From Brachyhypopomus gauderio (lineage: Eukaryota > Chordata > Actinopteri > Gymnotiformes > Hypopomidae), in assembly GCF_052324685.1 (NCBI RefSeq), contig NC_135213.1, forward strand, positions 789,660-853,659: 64,000 nt of DNA. Direction: 5' to 3'. Below are positions 11,630 through 22,852 of the stretch, in pieces (position 1 is the first letter of the stretch; each line of letters opens with the position of its first letter). A model generated the notes under the pieces. The model worked only from the letters and a program-made list of their open reading frames with translations. It searched no databases and was not told the DNA's origin. Made by a program: the position numbers and the translations under genes.

Positions 11630-12262
11630 GTATAGCGCTTTTCACAACACATGTTGTCACAAAGCGCTTTACAGGATTTACAAGGTTAACAATACTATGA
11701 GTCCAAAACCCTAATGAGCAAGCCAAAGGCGACAGTGGCAAGGAAAAACTCCCTAGATGGTGGGGAATAGGAAGAAACCTTGGGAGGACCAAGACTCAAA
11801 AGGGAACCCATCCTCCATTGGGCGGCCCGTTAACACACAAATTACACAAAAACAAATTATACAGACGAATACACAAGTTACAAACAAATCACACAATCAG
11901 GCTATGTATAAGGTAACTAGAATGAAAGTTCTGGGTGTTGATATTGTCAATGTAGCCTAAATGTCTTATGATGAACGCCAGGTTTTCATTCCGTGTCGGA
12001 GCAATGATACTGGTATTGTAGGCTCCAACTGCAGTGTTACTCCCCAAGTGGACCTCGGAGAAGAAAGATATGTGATGTGGTAAATATGTAACAGATTATT
12101 CAAAGGCCAAACTAAACAGATAAGTCTTTAGTCGAGTTTTAAACATTGAGACTGTGTCTGAGTCCCAAATAAAGGCAGGAAGATTATTCCACAGTTGTGG
12201 AGCTTTGAAAGAAAAGGCTCTTCCACCTGCTGTGATCTTTTTGATCCTAGGAACAGTTAATA
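11630..12262 (+). repeat. Teleost dispersed repeat, retroposon 3'-region type
   Basis: It contains ttgtatagcgcttttcac, aagcgctttacag, ggcgacagtggcaaggaaaa and gggaacccatcctccattgg, blocks familiar from a very abundant fish repeat. The far part (gattattccacagttgtgg, 12182) is also typical. No ORF. Class not certain. Confidence 0.5.
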
Positions 12263-12289
12263 ACCCTGCATCCTGTGGTATGGTACATC

Positions 12290-13211
12290 CATAGCGGAGC
12301 CCGTGATCCGTCTCACCTGAGGGTCGTTTGTTTGTCTATATATGTCTTGTCTTTGTACCAGTTGACCGCTGGTCATTATATCCTTAATTCGGATCTTTTG
12401 CACGGGTTTTGGTTTGCACACTTTCTATTAAACCATCCTTTTTCCCTGAGACTTGGCGTGATTGCTTCCTTTTAGTTGCTCACCCCTGCCCGTCACAGAA
12501 TGACCAGCCACCCTTCGGAAGCCGCCAGTCTCTTTTACTTTCTCCTTCGTTCGTGGTCATGTCTCGTGGTAAGTGTTTGTCTGCGTGGTGTTTTGTGTGG
12601 AGAGCTCCGCCGTGCTTTTGTGTTTTGTGTGTGTGTGTGTGTGTGGCACGGCGAGGACCAGGGCAGTCTGCCCTGGGAAAGCTGTTCATGTCTGTTATTC
12701 GTTGCGAGAGTTCCGCCGTGCATTTGTTTGTGTGTGGCACGGCGAGGACCAGGGTGTCTGCCTGGGAAAACTCTCATGTTTATGTTATAAGTGTGTACGG
12801 GTAGCGGACCATAGGATCAGTGAGCGTGCTCGTTTGTTATATGTTCAATGTTTCATGTGTGTGACGTGGTCGCCGTTCGTCACTGTTGCCTCGCTCCACG
12901 TGTGTCTTGTGTTTAATGTGGGGAGCGACTGCGACTCTGAGCGGCGCGTCACTATTGTGTTTGTATATGTAGAGCATGCATGTTTTTGGTCCCGTTCGTT
13001 TACCGTCTGTGCACTACTTTCTGTTTGTCTAGTATTTGCGTGTTCGTTGTGTCCTAGCGTGTTCGTGAAATGTCGGTGTTATATGTAATTCCACGCTTGC
13101 TCCTCCCCTTAAATGTGTGTTTGGGGGGGGACCGGTTGTGGTCCCGTGCCACTGGGTATGGCACGGAGGGCGTTGGTGTGGCGCGTTTGTGTTGTATGTC
13201 GGTGTGTGGTT

Positions 13212-13257
<46 letters not shown>

Positions 13258-14318
13258 TGTTTCTGTGCAGGTGCTTCTCCCTGGCGGTGTCGTGGTGTTC
13301 CTGGAACTTGTGGGGGTCTCCACCTTGGCAGGAGCCCCCTTGTGTTGTGGGGTGACCGGAGCCCGGTCATGAAGAGCCCCTCCCTAGAAGGCTGGGGCCC
13401 CCTGATGTTTGGGGACCATGGGGCTCTGGTCTGAGAAACTCCTGCTGGAGATGGAGATCCTCCCTCCTGCCCGGGGTGACCAGGAGGCCCTTGGGGCTGC
13501 TCCCTAGCCCGCGTCGGGGGTGCTCTGGGCCTCGGTCTCTGGCGCTCCTGGGTTGGGTGGAGGAGTCCATCTTGCGATGAGAGGCCCCGGGAGGGGTTGG
13601 CTCCCCAGGAGGCTGGGGTGACCCCTAGCAGAAGGCAGGGGTCAGCTCTGAGAGGAGGTAGATCCAGGAGGTGAAGTAGCCACGCCTCGGGGAGGTAACC
13701 TGCACACACGCACACACTAAGGACGATAAAGGAGCCGTAGCTCCTCGTCCGCACACCATTGGGGCTCTCTGGCTAAACGCCGGTTAGGGCGTGAGGGCCC
13801 TGTGACCGACCGGGGCGTGGTTTTGTGTTGTTAACGGCCCGGTCGGTACAGGGTCCCGCCCGGGGAGGTGAGCTGAGTAATGTTTTATGTTTTGTGTTTC
13901 ATCTCTCGGACTGCAGGAGATGTGTCCCTGCCTGTCCCTGCCTTCCTGCCCCTTCGTGTTTTGTGTGCAGCCGCTGTGTGCCACACACCCAGTGGAGGGG
14001 AGTGCGACTTGGTGGGGGGGGTCTGTCACGGTGAGGCGGCCCCCTACCGGCCGCCTCTGTCCACAGCGGCTGTTGTTGTTGTTGTTGTGTGATGTCATGT
14101 GCGTCCCTCAGGTGGGCGGAGCCCGTGATCTGTCTCACCTGAGGGTCGTTTGTTTGCCTATATATGTCTTGTCTTTGTACCAGTTGACCGCTGGTCATTA
14201 TATCCTTAATTCGGATCTTTTGCACGGGTTTTGGTTTGCACACTTTCTATTAAACCATCCTTTTTCCCTGAGACTTGGCGTGATTGCTTCCTTTTAGTTG
14301 CTCACAACTGCCCGTCAC
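12290..14318 (+). mobile_element. Non-autonomous Gypsy-like LTR retrotransposon
   Basis: The 3' LTR (about 14025-14318) starts TGTCACGGTGAGG and ends CTGCCCGTCACA. A 5'-truncated copy of the same LTR lies at 12290-12496, ending CCCCTGCCCGTCACA and nearly identical over ~200 bp. A G-rich polypurine tract (ggtgggggggg) precedes the 3' LTR. The ~1.5-kb interior is GC-rich, with a (TG)n run at 13219-13252 and no gag or pol motifs. The LTR carries Gypsy-style TGTCACGG ends shared with 16147, 17048, 29596 and 30094. Confidence 0.7.
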
Positions 14319-14530
14319 ATCTAGCCCATGTCTCTGTTAAACAGAGTGCATTTAGTCTGTTAACTGAGATTATTTCGTTTACTATCACAGCTTTTGATGC
14401 AAGCGATCTAATGTTTAGAAGTCCTAGCCTTAGCTTAATATTGCTGCTCACTTCATGTTGATTATTTAATTTAATTTTAATTAGATTATTAAAACATATC
14501 TCCCTGTTATTCCTATATCTGACACGGTTA
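14319..14530 (-). pseudogene. LINE endonuclease fragment
   Basis: On the minus strand it encodes LRLGLLNIRSLASKAVI and NRLNALCLTETWA, the start of an AP-endonuclease LINE ORF2. Only ~70 codons remain. The LTR element ends exactly where the LINE frame is cut at 14318/14319, so the LTR element probably inserted into it. Confidence 0.65.
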
Positions 14531-15217
14531 ACAGACACAGACTCAATGGTTTGGTAGGTAGGGAAGCAAGTTCTACTTAGCGAATGCCGTTGGAAACCGT
14601 TTTTTTTTTTTCATTTTTGGGTGATGTTGTCCTTAACCGTCTGTCTGTCTGTCGTCAGTTGTATGTATATGATGAATGGAAGATCCAGTCATTTGCTTTG
14701 AGCATGCAGAAGACCACTTCTAGGCACTATGGAGATGCCTGTGTAGAGGACTTTATGGCTGTGGCAGAGGCCTGGGAAATTAAAGAAAAAGTCTACCATC
14801 TTAAATGGTATTAAAAAACATCTTCTGATTTACTTCAATTCTTATTCTTCCAATATTCTGAGCAAAGCTCCCAAAATTAAAAATTTTTGTCAGAATTTCC
14901 AGTGTTCTGAAAACTGTTTGCTCTGTTTTCTGCACTCATCTATTGGTCTATGTAGTAGACTGGAAAAAATAAACAAGATGTTGAAGTTTATGATTATGTT
15001 CATTAGGAGTGTATTCAACTAAGTATTTTCATAGTCGAATCTGATTCATCAGCTTTTCCCTTTAGTCGAACTTTTCCCTTTTTCCCTAATTCTTCTTCCG
15101 GCTTTCAAGAGAGGCGGTCGCACTTTTTCTCTGCTCCTGCACTCCCTCCCTTCTGCCCTGCTCAGCTTCTTTGTCTCGTCTTAATTTCCTGACGTTCTTC
15201 GAACTTTAGCAAAGAAA

Positions 15218-15693
15218 ATGGATTTGATCAGGTGGCCTCTCAACGCAATTGGCATTATTTTTTCCATGAGGAGTCATGGTGCAGGAGAACCCACATGTCT
15301 GGACGGACCGTCCTCATCTGGATATGTGTTTGGCTCAGGGGGGGCGTGGCATAGTTTGTGTCTTGCGCCTCTCTCCCTGGAAGATGCTGAGGATGTGTTC
15401 TTATTTGGAACTTTGATCACTGGGGTTCTGCTGATTGGATTAGGCGTTGCCCTGGTGTATCGGGAAATTAAAAGAGTGGGGTCAGTTATTGAACGCACAT
15501 GAAAATTTGATTGATGCAGTGGGTAGAGCTGTTGGAACTGTTGGAACTATTGGAACACAGACTGTGACTGTTAAAAAGCTGGATTTGATCATGGATGGAA
15601 TCAATGCTCTACGCATGAAATTGGATCTGTTGGGAGACCGCTGCCTTAAAGAGGAGTTTGTGTGCTCAAATTCCCAAGGACGAGCTCCTTGCT
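15218..15693 (+). pseudogene. Single-pass membrane protein ORF with one frameshift, inside a hAT
   Basis: The first frame (15218-15502, 94 codons) starts in a good context (aagaaaATGG). It has a Gly/Ser-rich N-terminal region and one hydrophobic segment (FLFGTLITGVLLIGLGVALV, about residues 62-81) followed by basic YREIKR. Around 15500 a one-base shift moves the open frame to the third frame. That frame continues with ENLIDAVGRAVGTVGTIG and an amphipathic LDLIMDGINALRMKLDLLG segment to 15693. I do not recognise the family. The TM-plus-amphipathic-helix layout could be a captured host or viral gene. It is not a transposase. Confidence 0.45.
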
Positions 15694-16146
15694 AAATTCC
15701 TCATTCTTCTTATCTGCATTGGCGCCCAAACAAATCTCTCCCGGAAGGTCGTCGTCTTGGTTACCTGCTCCTACCCCCACACAGAGACTGTCAGAGATGG
15801 CTCTCGCCTTTCACCGCGAACTTTGACACAAAAACTCTGTGCCAGGCCTCAAACTGTCAGACAGGCACTGTGCAAAATGTCAAAAATATTTTAAATAAAA
15901 TATGCCTGCCTGAAAATATTAAAAAATTGCCACACAACAGCAAAAAAATACAAGGAAAGGTTCAAGTAATGGCGTTTAAAAGCAAACAACAAAAAATGTT
16001 TATAGGCCTACGCGATGAGACGCACCGCGATGAGACGACACGACTGAAACGACAAACGTTTTTTTTTTTTGCCTTACGCGTTTTAAATGGTATGCCATGT
16101 TGGTTGTTGTCGTGCGAAATTAAAGACTTTGATGGCATAACTTGCA

Positions 16147-16487
16147 TGTGACGCCGGGTGCAGCGTGAAGGACGAGACAGGAATCCTTAGCTGTAGCAAC
16201 CAATGTCACTGCTTTATTTAACAAGTATTGCGCAAGACAGCGCATGTGGGACACGGAACATACACACGTAACGTGCAGACTCAGACAACGACGAGCACAG
16301 GACACTGCGCGAGCGCACATTAAATAGACAAACCACATTAGCCCCACGTGATTACGAGACAGGTCACAGGTGAGACAGATTATCACGCTACATAACCCTA
16401 ACCACGGATATCCACAGACGCAGACAAAGCACGTGGACAACGTATACACACGCCCAAAAGGGAGGGGCCGGGGTCCTCACCGTGACA
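16147..16487 (-). mobile_element. Solo LTR, 5-bp TSD ttgca
   Basis: It reads TGTGACGCC..CACCGTGACA on the plus strand, so its 5' end is at 16487 on the minus strand (TGTCACGG). The pentamer ttgca flanks it at 16142-16146 and 16488-16492. It shares most of its sequence (such as gacaacgacgagcacaggac) with the LTR at 17048-17379. Confidence 0.85.
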
Positions 16488-17047
16488 TTGCACTTTACTT
16501 TGATTCATCTTTATGTTTTTCAAAATACTTTTGAAATTTTTTAGTAGCCATTATAATCTCGGCAGATGCTACGCGTATTCTGTAGCGTGTTCAGCTCCAC
16601 TCGTTTGGATTGTGCAACAGCACAATTAATTAATTTATTTATTAATGTGTAGTAAGGAAGATGCCTATTGTTAATGCGCAAACATCATTTTAAAATATTT
16701 ATTAATAGAAATTAGGATGATTTTATTTGACAAAAGGCTATATATAACGAAAACAAAGACATTTCATGTAACAACTAATGCTTAGCTGCATCCTTGGGCA
16801 CCCCCATGCAGTTAGAATGGTACATTCGACTATGATGTTCATAGTCGACTAGGGGGTATAGTCGACTATAGTAGAATCAGCGACTATTGCAGGTCACCCC
16901 TAATGTTCATTGATTCATTCATCATTCAAACTTAAATTAATATTTCTCATGTTAAATATTGAAATGCGATTAAAAAGCGATTAATTTCGATTAATTACTT
17001 ACAAAGCTTGTAATTAATTTGATAAATTTTTTAAATCGCGTCCCACC

Positions 17048-17379
17048 TGTGACGCGCGGGCTGGGCGAAGGATGAGACATGGAATCCCTCTTTTGCAACT
17101 GACGTCACTTTTAATAAACACGTAATTTGCGCAATAGCGCACGATAAACATATAGACGTTCAACGTGCAGACTTAGACAACGACGAGCACAGGACACTGC
17201 GCGAGCGCACATTAAATAGACAAACCACATTAGCCCCACGTGATTACGATACAAGCCACAGGTGAGACGTATTATCACAGGACATAACCACAACCATGGA
17301 GTTCCACAGACACAGACAATACACGTGGACAACGTAAACACACGCCCAAAGGGGAGGGGCCGGGGTCCTCAATGTGACA
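17048..17379 (-). mobile_element. Solo LTR, 5-bp TSD ccacc, sibling of 16147
   Basis: TGTGACGCG..AATGTGACA, flanked by ccacc at 17043-17047 and 17380-17384. It sits in the right terminal repeat of the 10751-17388 hAT, splitting it. It aligns throughout with the LTR at 16147-16487, but with different target duplications. The two are therefore independent insertions, not the two ends of one element. Confidence 0.85.
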
Positions 17380-17499
17380 CCACCCCTAATTTTCACATGA
17401 TCTGCTGCACTCTGGTTTTTATGTGTGTTTGTCAGATGTTTTTATCACATACAGAAATATATTTGCAATCATATTATGAGTAACAAAAGCTTTTATTGA

Positions 17500-18270
17500 C
17501 AGTTAGAATGAGTTAATGCAGCAAGTCAATATTTGCAGTGTTGACCCTTCTTCAGGACCAAATCCTGACTGAATGCAGTCCATTCTTATACAATCAATGC
17601 TTGCATTTTGTCAGAATGATCTGGGGAGTTTCCAGGCCATGGACCCAAAATCTCTGTTTTGTTCCCTGAGCCATTTATTTATCACCTTTGCTTTATGGCA
17701 AGGTGCTCCATCATGCTGGAAAAGGCATTGTTGATCACCAAACTGCTCTTGGATGGTTGGGAGAAGTTGCTCTCGGAGGACATTCTGGTACTATTCTTTA
17801 TTCATGGCTGTGTTTTTAGGCAAGACTGTGAGAGAGCCGATACCCTTGGCTGAGAAGCAACCCCATACATGAATGGTTTCAGGATGCTTTACAGTTGGCA
17901 TGAGACAAGACTGGTGGTAGCGATCACCTCGTCTTCTCCGAACAAGCTGTTTTCCAGATGTCCAAAATCAGAAAGGGGATTCATCAGAGAAAACGACTTT
18001 ACCCCAGTCCTCAGCAGTCCACTCCCTGCACCTTTTGCAGAATATCAGTCTGTCTCTGATGTTTTTTTCTGGAGAGAAGTGGCTTCTTTGCTGCCTTCCC
18101 TGAGACCAGGCCTTGCTCCAAGAGTCTCCACCTCACAGTGCGTGCAGATGCACTCACACCTGCCTGCTGCCATTCCTGAGCAAGCTCAACAATCACTGAA
18201 ACGATGTTAGCTGGTCCTTTTAAGGCAGGGCTGCAATGAAGTTGAAATGTGTTTTGGGGAATAAATTTCA
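17500..18270 (-). pseudogene. Tc1 transposase remnant
   Basis: Read on the minus strand, this interval shows the standard order of a Tc1 transposase in decayed form, including text equivalent to the 'hDGAPCHKAK..' region (antisense ctttgctttatggcaaggtgctccatcatgctg). Stops and shifts occur in all frames, so it cannot encode an active enzyme. Confidence 0.7.
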
Positions 18271-18427
18271 TTTTCTAGGCAAATATTGACTTTGCAATTA
18301 ATTGCTGTTAAGCTGATCACTCTTTATAACATTCTGGAGTATATGCAAATTGCCATTATAAAAATTGAAGCAGTAGACTGTAAAAATGTATATTTGTATC
18401 ATTCTCAAACTTTTGGCCATGACTGTA

Positions 18428-19070
18428 GGAATAGACATGAGAAAACACTGAAGCTACTACCCTGCCAGCGCAGGAGCAGTAGAGAGAGCCAATTGCACAA
18501 TAAAAGGAGGGCTTTTAAACCTGACTCAGGATGAAATGCCTGCCTCTAGTATTGTGGCAGAGCCGCACTCGCCCTCAGGCATGCACAGGCTTATCAGCCT
18601 TTGAGACAGTGTTTGGACAGCCTCCAAACACAGGGATGGGAGCGCCTGAATGGGACACACACTTGGTGAATGTACCATTATTGCAGTACTGTATTACCCT
18701 GTACAAGTCTCTCTCAACTGTGTCTAAGCAGGTCAAGGCAGTGCTGCCAGAGGTTTTGGAGAATCCACTGCAGGTGCTCCAGGAGATTAGGTGCTGATCA
18801 ATGATTTCCGCAGATGGAAGTCGAATCAACCCAGGTGGCTAGGACCATTCCAAGAGATGCTGACGACCAACACAGCTGTAAAGACCAGCGGGAGAGCCAC
18901 GTGGACCCATCATACACTTTGCGAGAAAGCTCCAGAGCAGCCGCCGGAATCAGAATTCCCTTGCTGTTATTCCACATGCTACTCCTTTCAACCCAGAGAA
19001 AACATAAACCCGATAGCCTGAAATAAAATTACTGTCTTATTCTTCCTTTTAAATGACAGAATCAAAGGGG
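18428..19070 (+). pseudogene. Retroviral integrase C-terminal remnant, right part
   Basis: It continues the integrase fragment cut at 10701. Frame pieces include FETVFGQPPNTGMGAPE and, later, a basic C-terminal region, with several frame changes and stops. It is followed directly by a polypurine tract (caaagggggaaag, 19063-19075) and an LTR, so no env gene lies between pol and the 3' LTR in this copy. Confidence 0.6.
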
Positions 19071-19075
19071 GAAAG

Positions 19076-19522
19076 TGTGATGGAAATTGTGTTATTCTGA
19101 TTACAAGAAAACTGTCAACAGTGTGATTCAGTATGAAATTATGTGCTCATATGTATGTGTGTGTTGTGACCTATATTAAAGGAATGCACAGAGGTAGAAA
19201 ATACTATGTTATTTGCCTTGACCCACTGACACATCAGCCATTTCTACGAGCTGTTTCTATGCTAAAACAGGAAAACTACTGTCAGGAGAGAATGCACATG
19301 CAAGGCAAAAACTGTCGAATGTGCATTCTCCTTTGTTTCTCAGTGCGCCCAAATGTACAGTAAACATGTGATAGCAATCCTGCCTGCTAAATGATATAAA
19401 AGAGAGAGAACTTCCCTCTCTCCTCAGAGTTTCTGTTCTAGACTGAACTCTCATGCTTATTTTATATTGTAATACATTTTTCTTTTAACCGGTCCTCAAT
19501 TATTTCAGAAATTTCCACAACA
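19076..19522 (+). mobile_element. Retroviral 3' LTR
   Basis: It follows the polypurine tract at once, begins TGTGATGGAAATT and ends atttccacaaca. It is 447 bp long and differs from the LTR at 9972-10580 except for its general plan and ttccac-ending. It lies only ~110 bp from the stop codon of the Ig-domain gene on the other strand. Confidence 0.7.
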
Positions 19523-19634
19523 ATCACAAACGGATTCAAAACAAGTGGAAAAAAACAATTTTTAATATACAATTATTACAAAAATTACTATATACAATTG
19601 TTGAAATAAGATAATTATGAAAGCAGAAGACTGG

Positions 19635-22600
19635 TCATCCTTCAGGTCCTGCATCTTCACACACTGTCTTCAAGGGGGTGTCTTCAAGAGCAGGAGGTCC
19701 ACAGGTTTGCCCCACTGCACAGTGACCTCTGCTAAAGCGCTGTGCTTTTCGCTTGCAGCATGTAGGTATCAGTAGAGGGTAATAGCACCATAACCCCCAG
19801 AGCACCAGAACACTGGCAAGCCCAGTGAGGAGACCTTGGTAGTTTCTCTTCAACCAACTCTCCTTCACATCTATACAGATAAGCATATATCCCCTCATCA
19901 TTCATGCTTTCATGTTATTAAAATATTCAAATACTACCCCTCTCACTAGGCTTGCAGCAAAATATGTTTTTTCATGTGTATTACATTAAATCAAATTCTA
20001 TTTGTAGTATCACTAGTTAACAGTTTAAATGTGTGCTCAATCTCACCTTTTTTTGGAGCCAAAGTTATGTCTTTGTTCTTTCCTACAATGACAACAGACT
20101 AATTAAGCAACCAAAAATCATGCGTGTAATAATATAATTAAACAATTAAATCTTGCTGTTTGGTATATATATGAACCAGATTGGTATATATATGAACCAG
20201 ATTACCCAGAACATGACTGAGGTACAGCATATTAAAGCTTTACCTTCTACTGTGACTCTAAAGGTGGATACAATCTCATCATTCCTTATGTCCCGTATGG
20301 TGTAAACACCACTATCAGACTCTGTGAGCTCTTTCAGCTGTAGACTGGAACTCAACGATACTCTCTTCTCATACTCAGAGATACACTGAACTATGCGATC
20401 TCTGACCTCACAGAGTTTGACAGTGTGTAGACTAGCATCACCCGTCCTGTTAACAAACAGTTCCACTGGCTCTGAGACGGGCACATCCAGGATGAGAGAT
20501 TCTCCAGGGGTTATGAGCCTGGAAAACTCAGGAGCTGCAATGACACACACACACACACAGGCTGAAGATTACCATCAAATGGGGATACCTCGTTATACTC
20601 ATAACAGTGGAGACTTACCTTCAATCTGCAGACTCACATCACAGAGGTCTACGCTATCACACTCACAGGTGTACAAGGTCCTCTTAGTGTAATCAACATC
20701 AGTGATGGTGAGGGAGAGATCTCCCTTCAGGTACTGATCATGGGACATGTGAAATCCCTCCTTTGACTGACAGGATGACTGGTCACACTGAGCCAGAATG
20801 TCAAGTTGTTTATGGATCACAGTCCATGTGGCCAGACCAGAACACATATGATTACAGGGGAGAGTAGCAGAACTATGAAGCTCCACTTTCACTGGACCGA
20901 GAGCTGATGTAGAAAGAAGATCTGGGGAAAGAGGAGACAGACATCATTACATTACCAAAACAACTGCTACAAAATACTGATCAAAATTGCCAACTCGCAC
21001 TGGCTTTAGGTAATGCATGGCTTGAATGACTTATATGCAAATTAACCAAACCTGCAGACCCACCAGACGAAGAAGAGAGAGGAGGTGGAGGATCTGGAAC
21101 TCTCAAAAAGAAACGGGGTCCCTCTTCAACTTCAATTTTTTCAGAATTTTAATTTAATTTGAATTCATTTAATTAATATTTGTAATTAAAATTTTAAGAA
21201 AATCAATCAAACGTATGCAGTGGCATCTGCAGAAAATATGTAGTGGGGGGACAGATGGGGCCAGTAAACATCTTGTGGTGGCACACTAAAAAAGGCCTGA
21301 TACCATTGAAGTTTTTCAGATTGCACATGTAAATACAGACATTGATGACCCTGGACTATGGTGTATGATACAATGCAAATTGTTTTATTCTTTATTGGAT
21401 TATGATGTTGCTTGTTGGTTTAACAGTCCCACCAGGATTTCGCGGGCCTTTTTTGTGATTGTTGCGGGCTAAAATATTTGATGTTGCGGGTGTTTTTCAA
21501 AAAATTGCGATGGAAGTTGCGGTGTGTTTTTGCTTTTTTGTGAGTACATTGCAATAAGGAGTAAATGTTGTATGGTTTCCTCTATTTAGTAGTGCATTTT
21601 AATTATCTATTTACCTATTTATTCAGGGTTGCCAACTTTTCAAGATCGCTTGGAGTGAGATTTGAACCTGGAGGGGGTGGCGAACGTTAATTGTTGACGG
21701 GGGGCGGGGTTAGCGAACGTAAATTGTTACCGGGCGGCCAGTAAAATGGACACAAATTAAGTATATCGAGATCGATCGCCAGTGGTTGGCGCCAGAGCGA
21801 ACTATGGATCAGAGATAAATTTTATCTCTGACTTTAAACTTTATCTCAGTTTAAACGTATAAACTTTATCTCAGACCCTCGCCGCTTGCGTGCGCTTCAG
21901 TGACTTCGCGGGCTACCGTTGCATTGTGGGGAATATAGTGTTTGTGCGTGCAAAACACCATCGGGCGGCTGTGGCCTGCGGGCCGGTTCTAATAGTAATT
22001 AAATATGATCCAGGGGGCCATAGATAATCAATTCGCGGGCCGGATCTGGCCTGCGGACCTTGACTTTGACATATGTGCTCTATGTGATATGAAATAGTTT
22101 GGCCAGGAATGATCCCTCTCAAGATTTTGTATGCCCCGCCCCCTGAAACACAGGTGTTGGGACAGAGAATGCACAATGATCCCTCTCACTTTCTTGAAAT
22201 GATCCCTCGAAGTGCAACAGCTCGGTGGCAGAAATGGACTTTCCGTCTCTTAAAAGACTATGAAAAATCACTTGGAGTGGATGGGCTGGTGCTAGAAATG
22301 TTAAACTTGTTGGAAATACATGTATGAACCCATCGTTGTGAAACAATAAAACACTGAAAACAAAAAAAAAACAGTTTATCCCCGCTTTCATGTAGTGTAC
22401 CGGGATACTGCTTTTCCCAATCTTTTTGCCATTATTTTCGACGCTCATGCTGCTTTCAGTCTGCTCCTCTTGAACGTATATACGGAAGTAAGGCAGGAGT
22501 TTGTCGACATCACATCAAGACGACATCAGTGATTGGTCAAATTTGCGGGAAAGTTGCGGTGATTGGCTGAAGTTGCAACACCGCCCTGAATTCGCAGGGT

Positions 22601-22852
22601 TTGCTTGAAGTTGCGTTGAAGTTGCAAATCGCAACATCGCGACTTTCTGGAGGGTCTGGTTTAATACCCACACCCACAGCCACTGCTTATCATGGGGTAT
22701 ATCTGCCTGCTATGTTGATTGGCGAGTACAAATAAGGGTATTTCAGTTTCTGTGTGGAGCTTTTTGGGTTGGATCCTTTCCAAAGCCAAAAACTTACCTG
22801 CTAAGGTCAGTAGCCCAACCAAGACTGATGTCAGAATACTGTATCTGTTCAT
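19635..22852 (-). CDS. Type I membrane protein with Ig-like domains, 5 exons, 306 aa
   Basis: The exons, all joined in phase 1 with GT/AG borders, are 22798-22852 (signal peptide MNRYSILTSVLVGLLTLAG), 20619-20921 (Ig domain 1), 20244-20534 (Ig domain 2), 20047-20082 (12-residue stalk) and 19635-19870 (transmembrane segment plus tail). Domain 1 keeps Cys pairs (LPCNHMC, YTCECDSVDLCD). Domain 2 ends SDSGVYTIRD, lacking the usual F-strand Cys, and has its own LCEVRDRIVQC pair. The membrane segment is LLTGLASVLVLWGLWCYY, followed by CCKRK and a 35-residue tail without tyrosine-based ITIM/ITAM motifs. The layout resembles teleost-specific IgSF surface receptors; ligand and signalling are unknown. 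An ATTAAA (antisense tttaat, about 19559) could end the transcript. Intron 1 is swollen by a hAT. Confidence 0.8.
21424..22657. mobile_element. hAT-like element in intron 1 of the Ig gene, TSD ggtttaa
   Basis: It begins CAGTCCCACCAGGAT and ends TTTCTGGAGGGTCT, flanked by ggtttaa at 21417-21423 and 22658-22664. Both ends are rich in gttgcg/cgcaac motifs. Its interior holds the dispersed repeat at 21640-21830 and an unassigned segment (22090-22320). No transposase frame is visible. Positions 20922-21423 of the same intron contain nothing recognisable. Confidence 0.65.
21640..21830. repeat. Dispersed cgatcgatcgcc repeat (copy 3)
   Basis: It contains gggttgccaac, two gcgaacgt-aattgtt G-rich blocks, atatcgagatcgatcgcc and tggttggcgccagagcgaact, in the same order as at 5815-6095 and 37043-37262. 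Confidence 0.5.

Larger units (their letters stand above)
10949..14814 (+). pseudogene. hAT transposase with N-terminal BED zinc finger, in three pieces
   Basis: Piece 1 (10949-11290) encodes a BED finger: VICTLCRKEFAYHRSTSTLR with a following YHLNAKH. Piece 2 (11413-11614) has VALTGDHWTSVSNKNYLGV, the conserved segment before the first catalytic Asp region. Piece 3 (14654-14814) continues with DEWKIQSFALSMQKT and WEIKEKVYHL. Pieces 2 and 3 are consecutive in hAT/ZBED transposases and are separated here by ~3 kb of LINE-like, LTR and LINE insertions. The sequence at 11296-11410 is GC-rich and does not fit the transposase. The gene is dead. Confidence 0.75.
15004..16902 (+). mobile_element. 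hAT element carrying a membrane-protein ORF, TSD atgttcat
   Basis: It begins TAGGAGTG and ends CACCCCTA, with the octamer atgttcat at 14996-15003 and 16903-16910. Subterminal atagtcga/tcgacta motifs are mirrored at both ends (15030, 16845-16875). No hAT transposase is present. Instead there is a predicted transmembrane ORF (15218-15693), and a solo LTR is inserted at 16147-16487. Net length without the LTR is ~1.55 kb. Confidence 0.8.
10751..17388 (+). mobile_element. BED-finger hAT transposon, 8-bp TSD attttcac
   Basis: It begins TAGTGGTGGGAC. Its right end is split by a solo LTR; the parts on either side of the LTR (gtcccacc, then ccta) together mirror the left end. The octamer attttcac is present at 10743-10750 and 17389-17396. 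Subterminal aacgcgttaatttcgattaatt is mirrored near 16980-17005. It carries fragments of its own transposase and hosts the repeats at 11630-14530, the hAT at 15004-16902 and the LTR at 17048-17379. Confidence 0.85.
10703..18425 (-). mobile_element. Tc1-like transposon inflated by nested insertions
   Basis: The left end CAGTCATGGCCAAAAG and the right end CTTTTGGCCATGACTG are inverted repeats, flanked by TA at 10701-10702 and 18426-18427. The native element is only the outer parts: 10703-10750 and 17397-18425. Everything between is the hAT at 10751-17388 and its passengers. The host sequence is the integrase relic. Confidence 0.85.

Noticed and set aside
12573..13754. Overlapping 100-240 codon frames on both strands
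   Set aside because: They lie in the GC-rich interior of a non-autonomous LTR element, carry no gag or pol motif, and contain a (TG)n run.
15700..15730. tggcgcccaaaca resembling a retroviral primer-binding site
   Set aside because: No LTR ends just upstream; it lies inside a hAT after the membrane-protein ORF.
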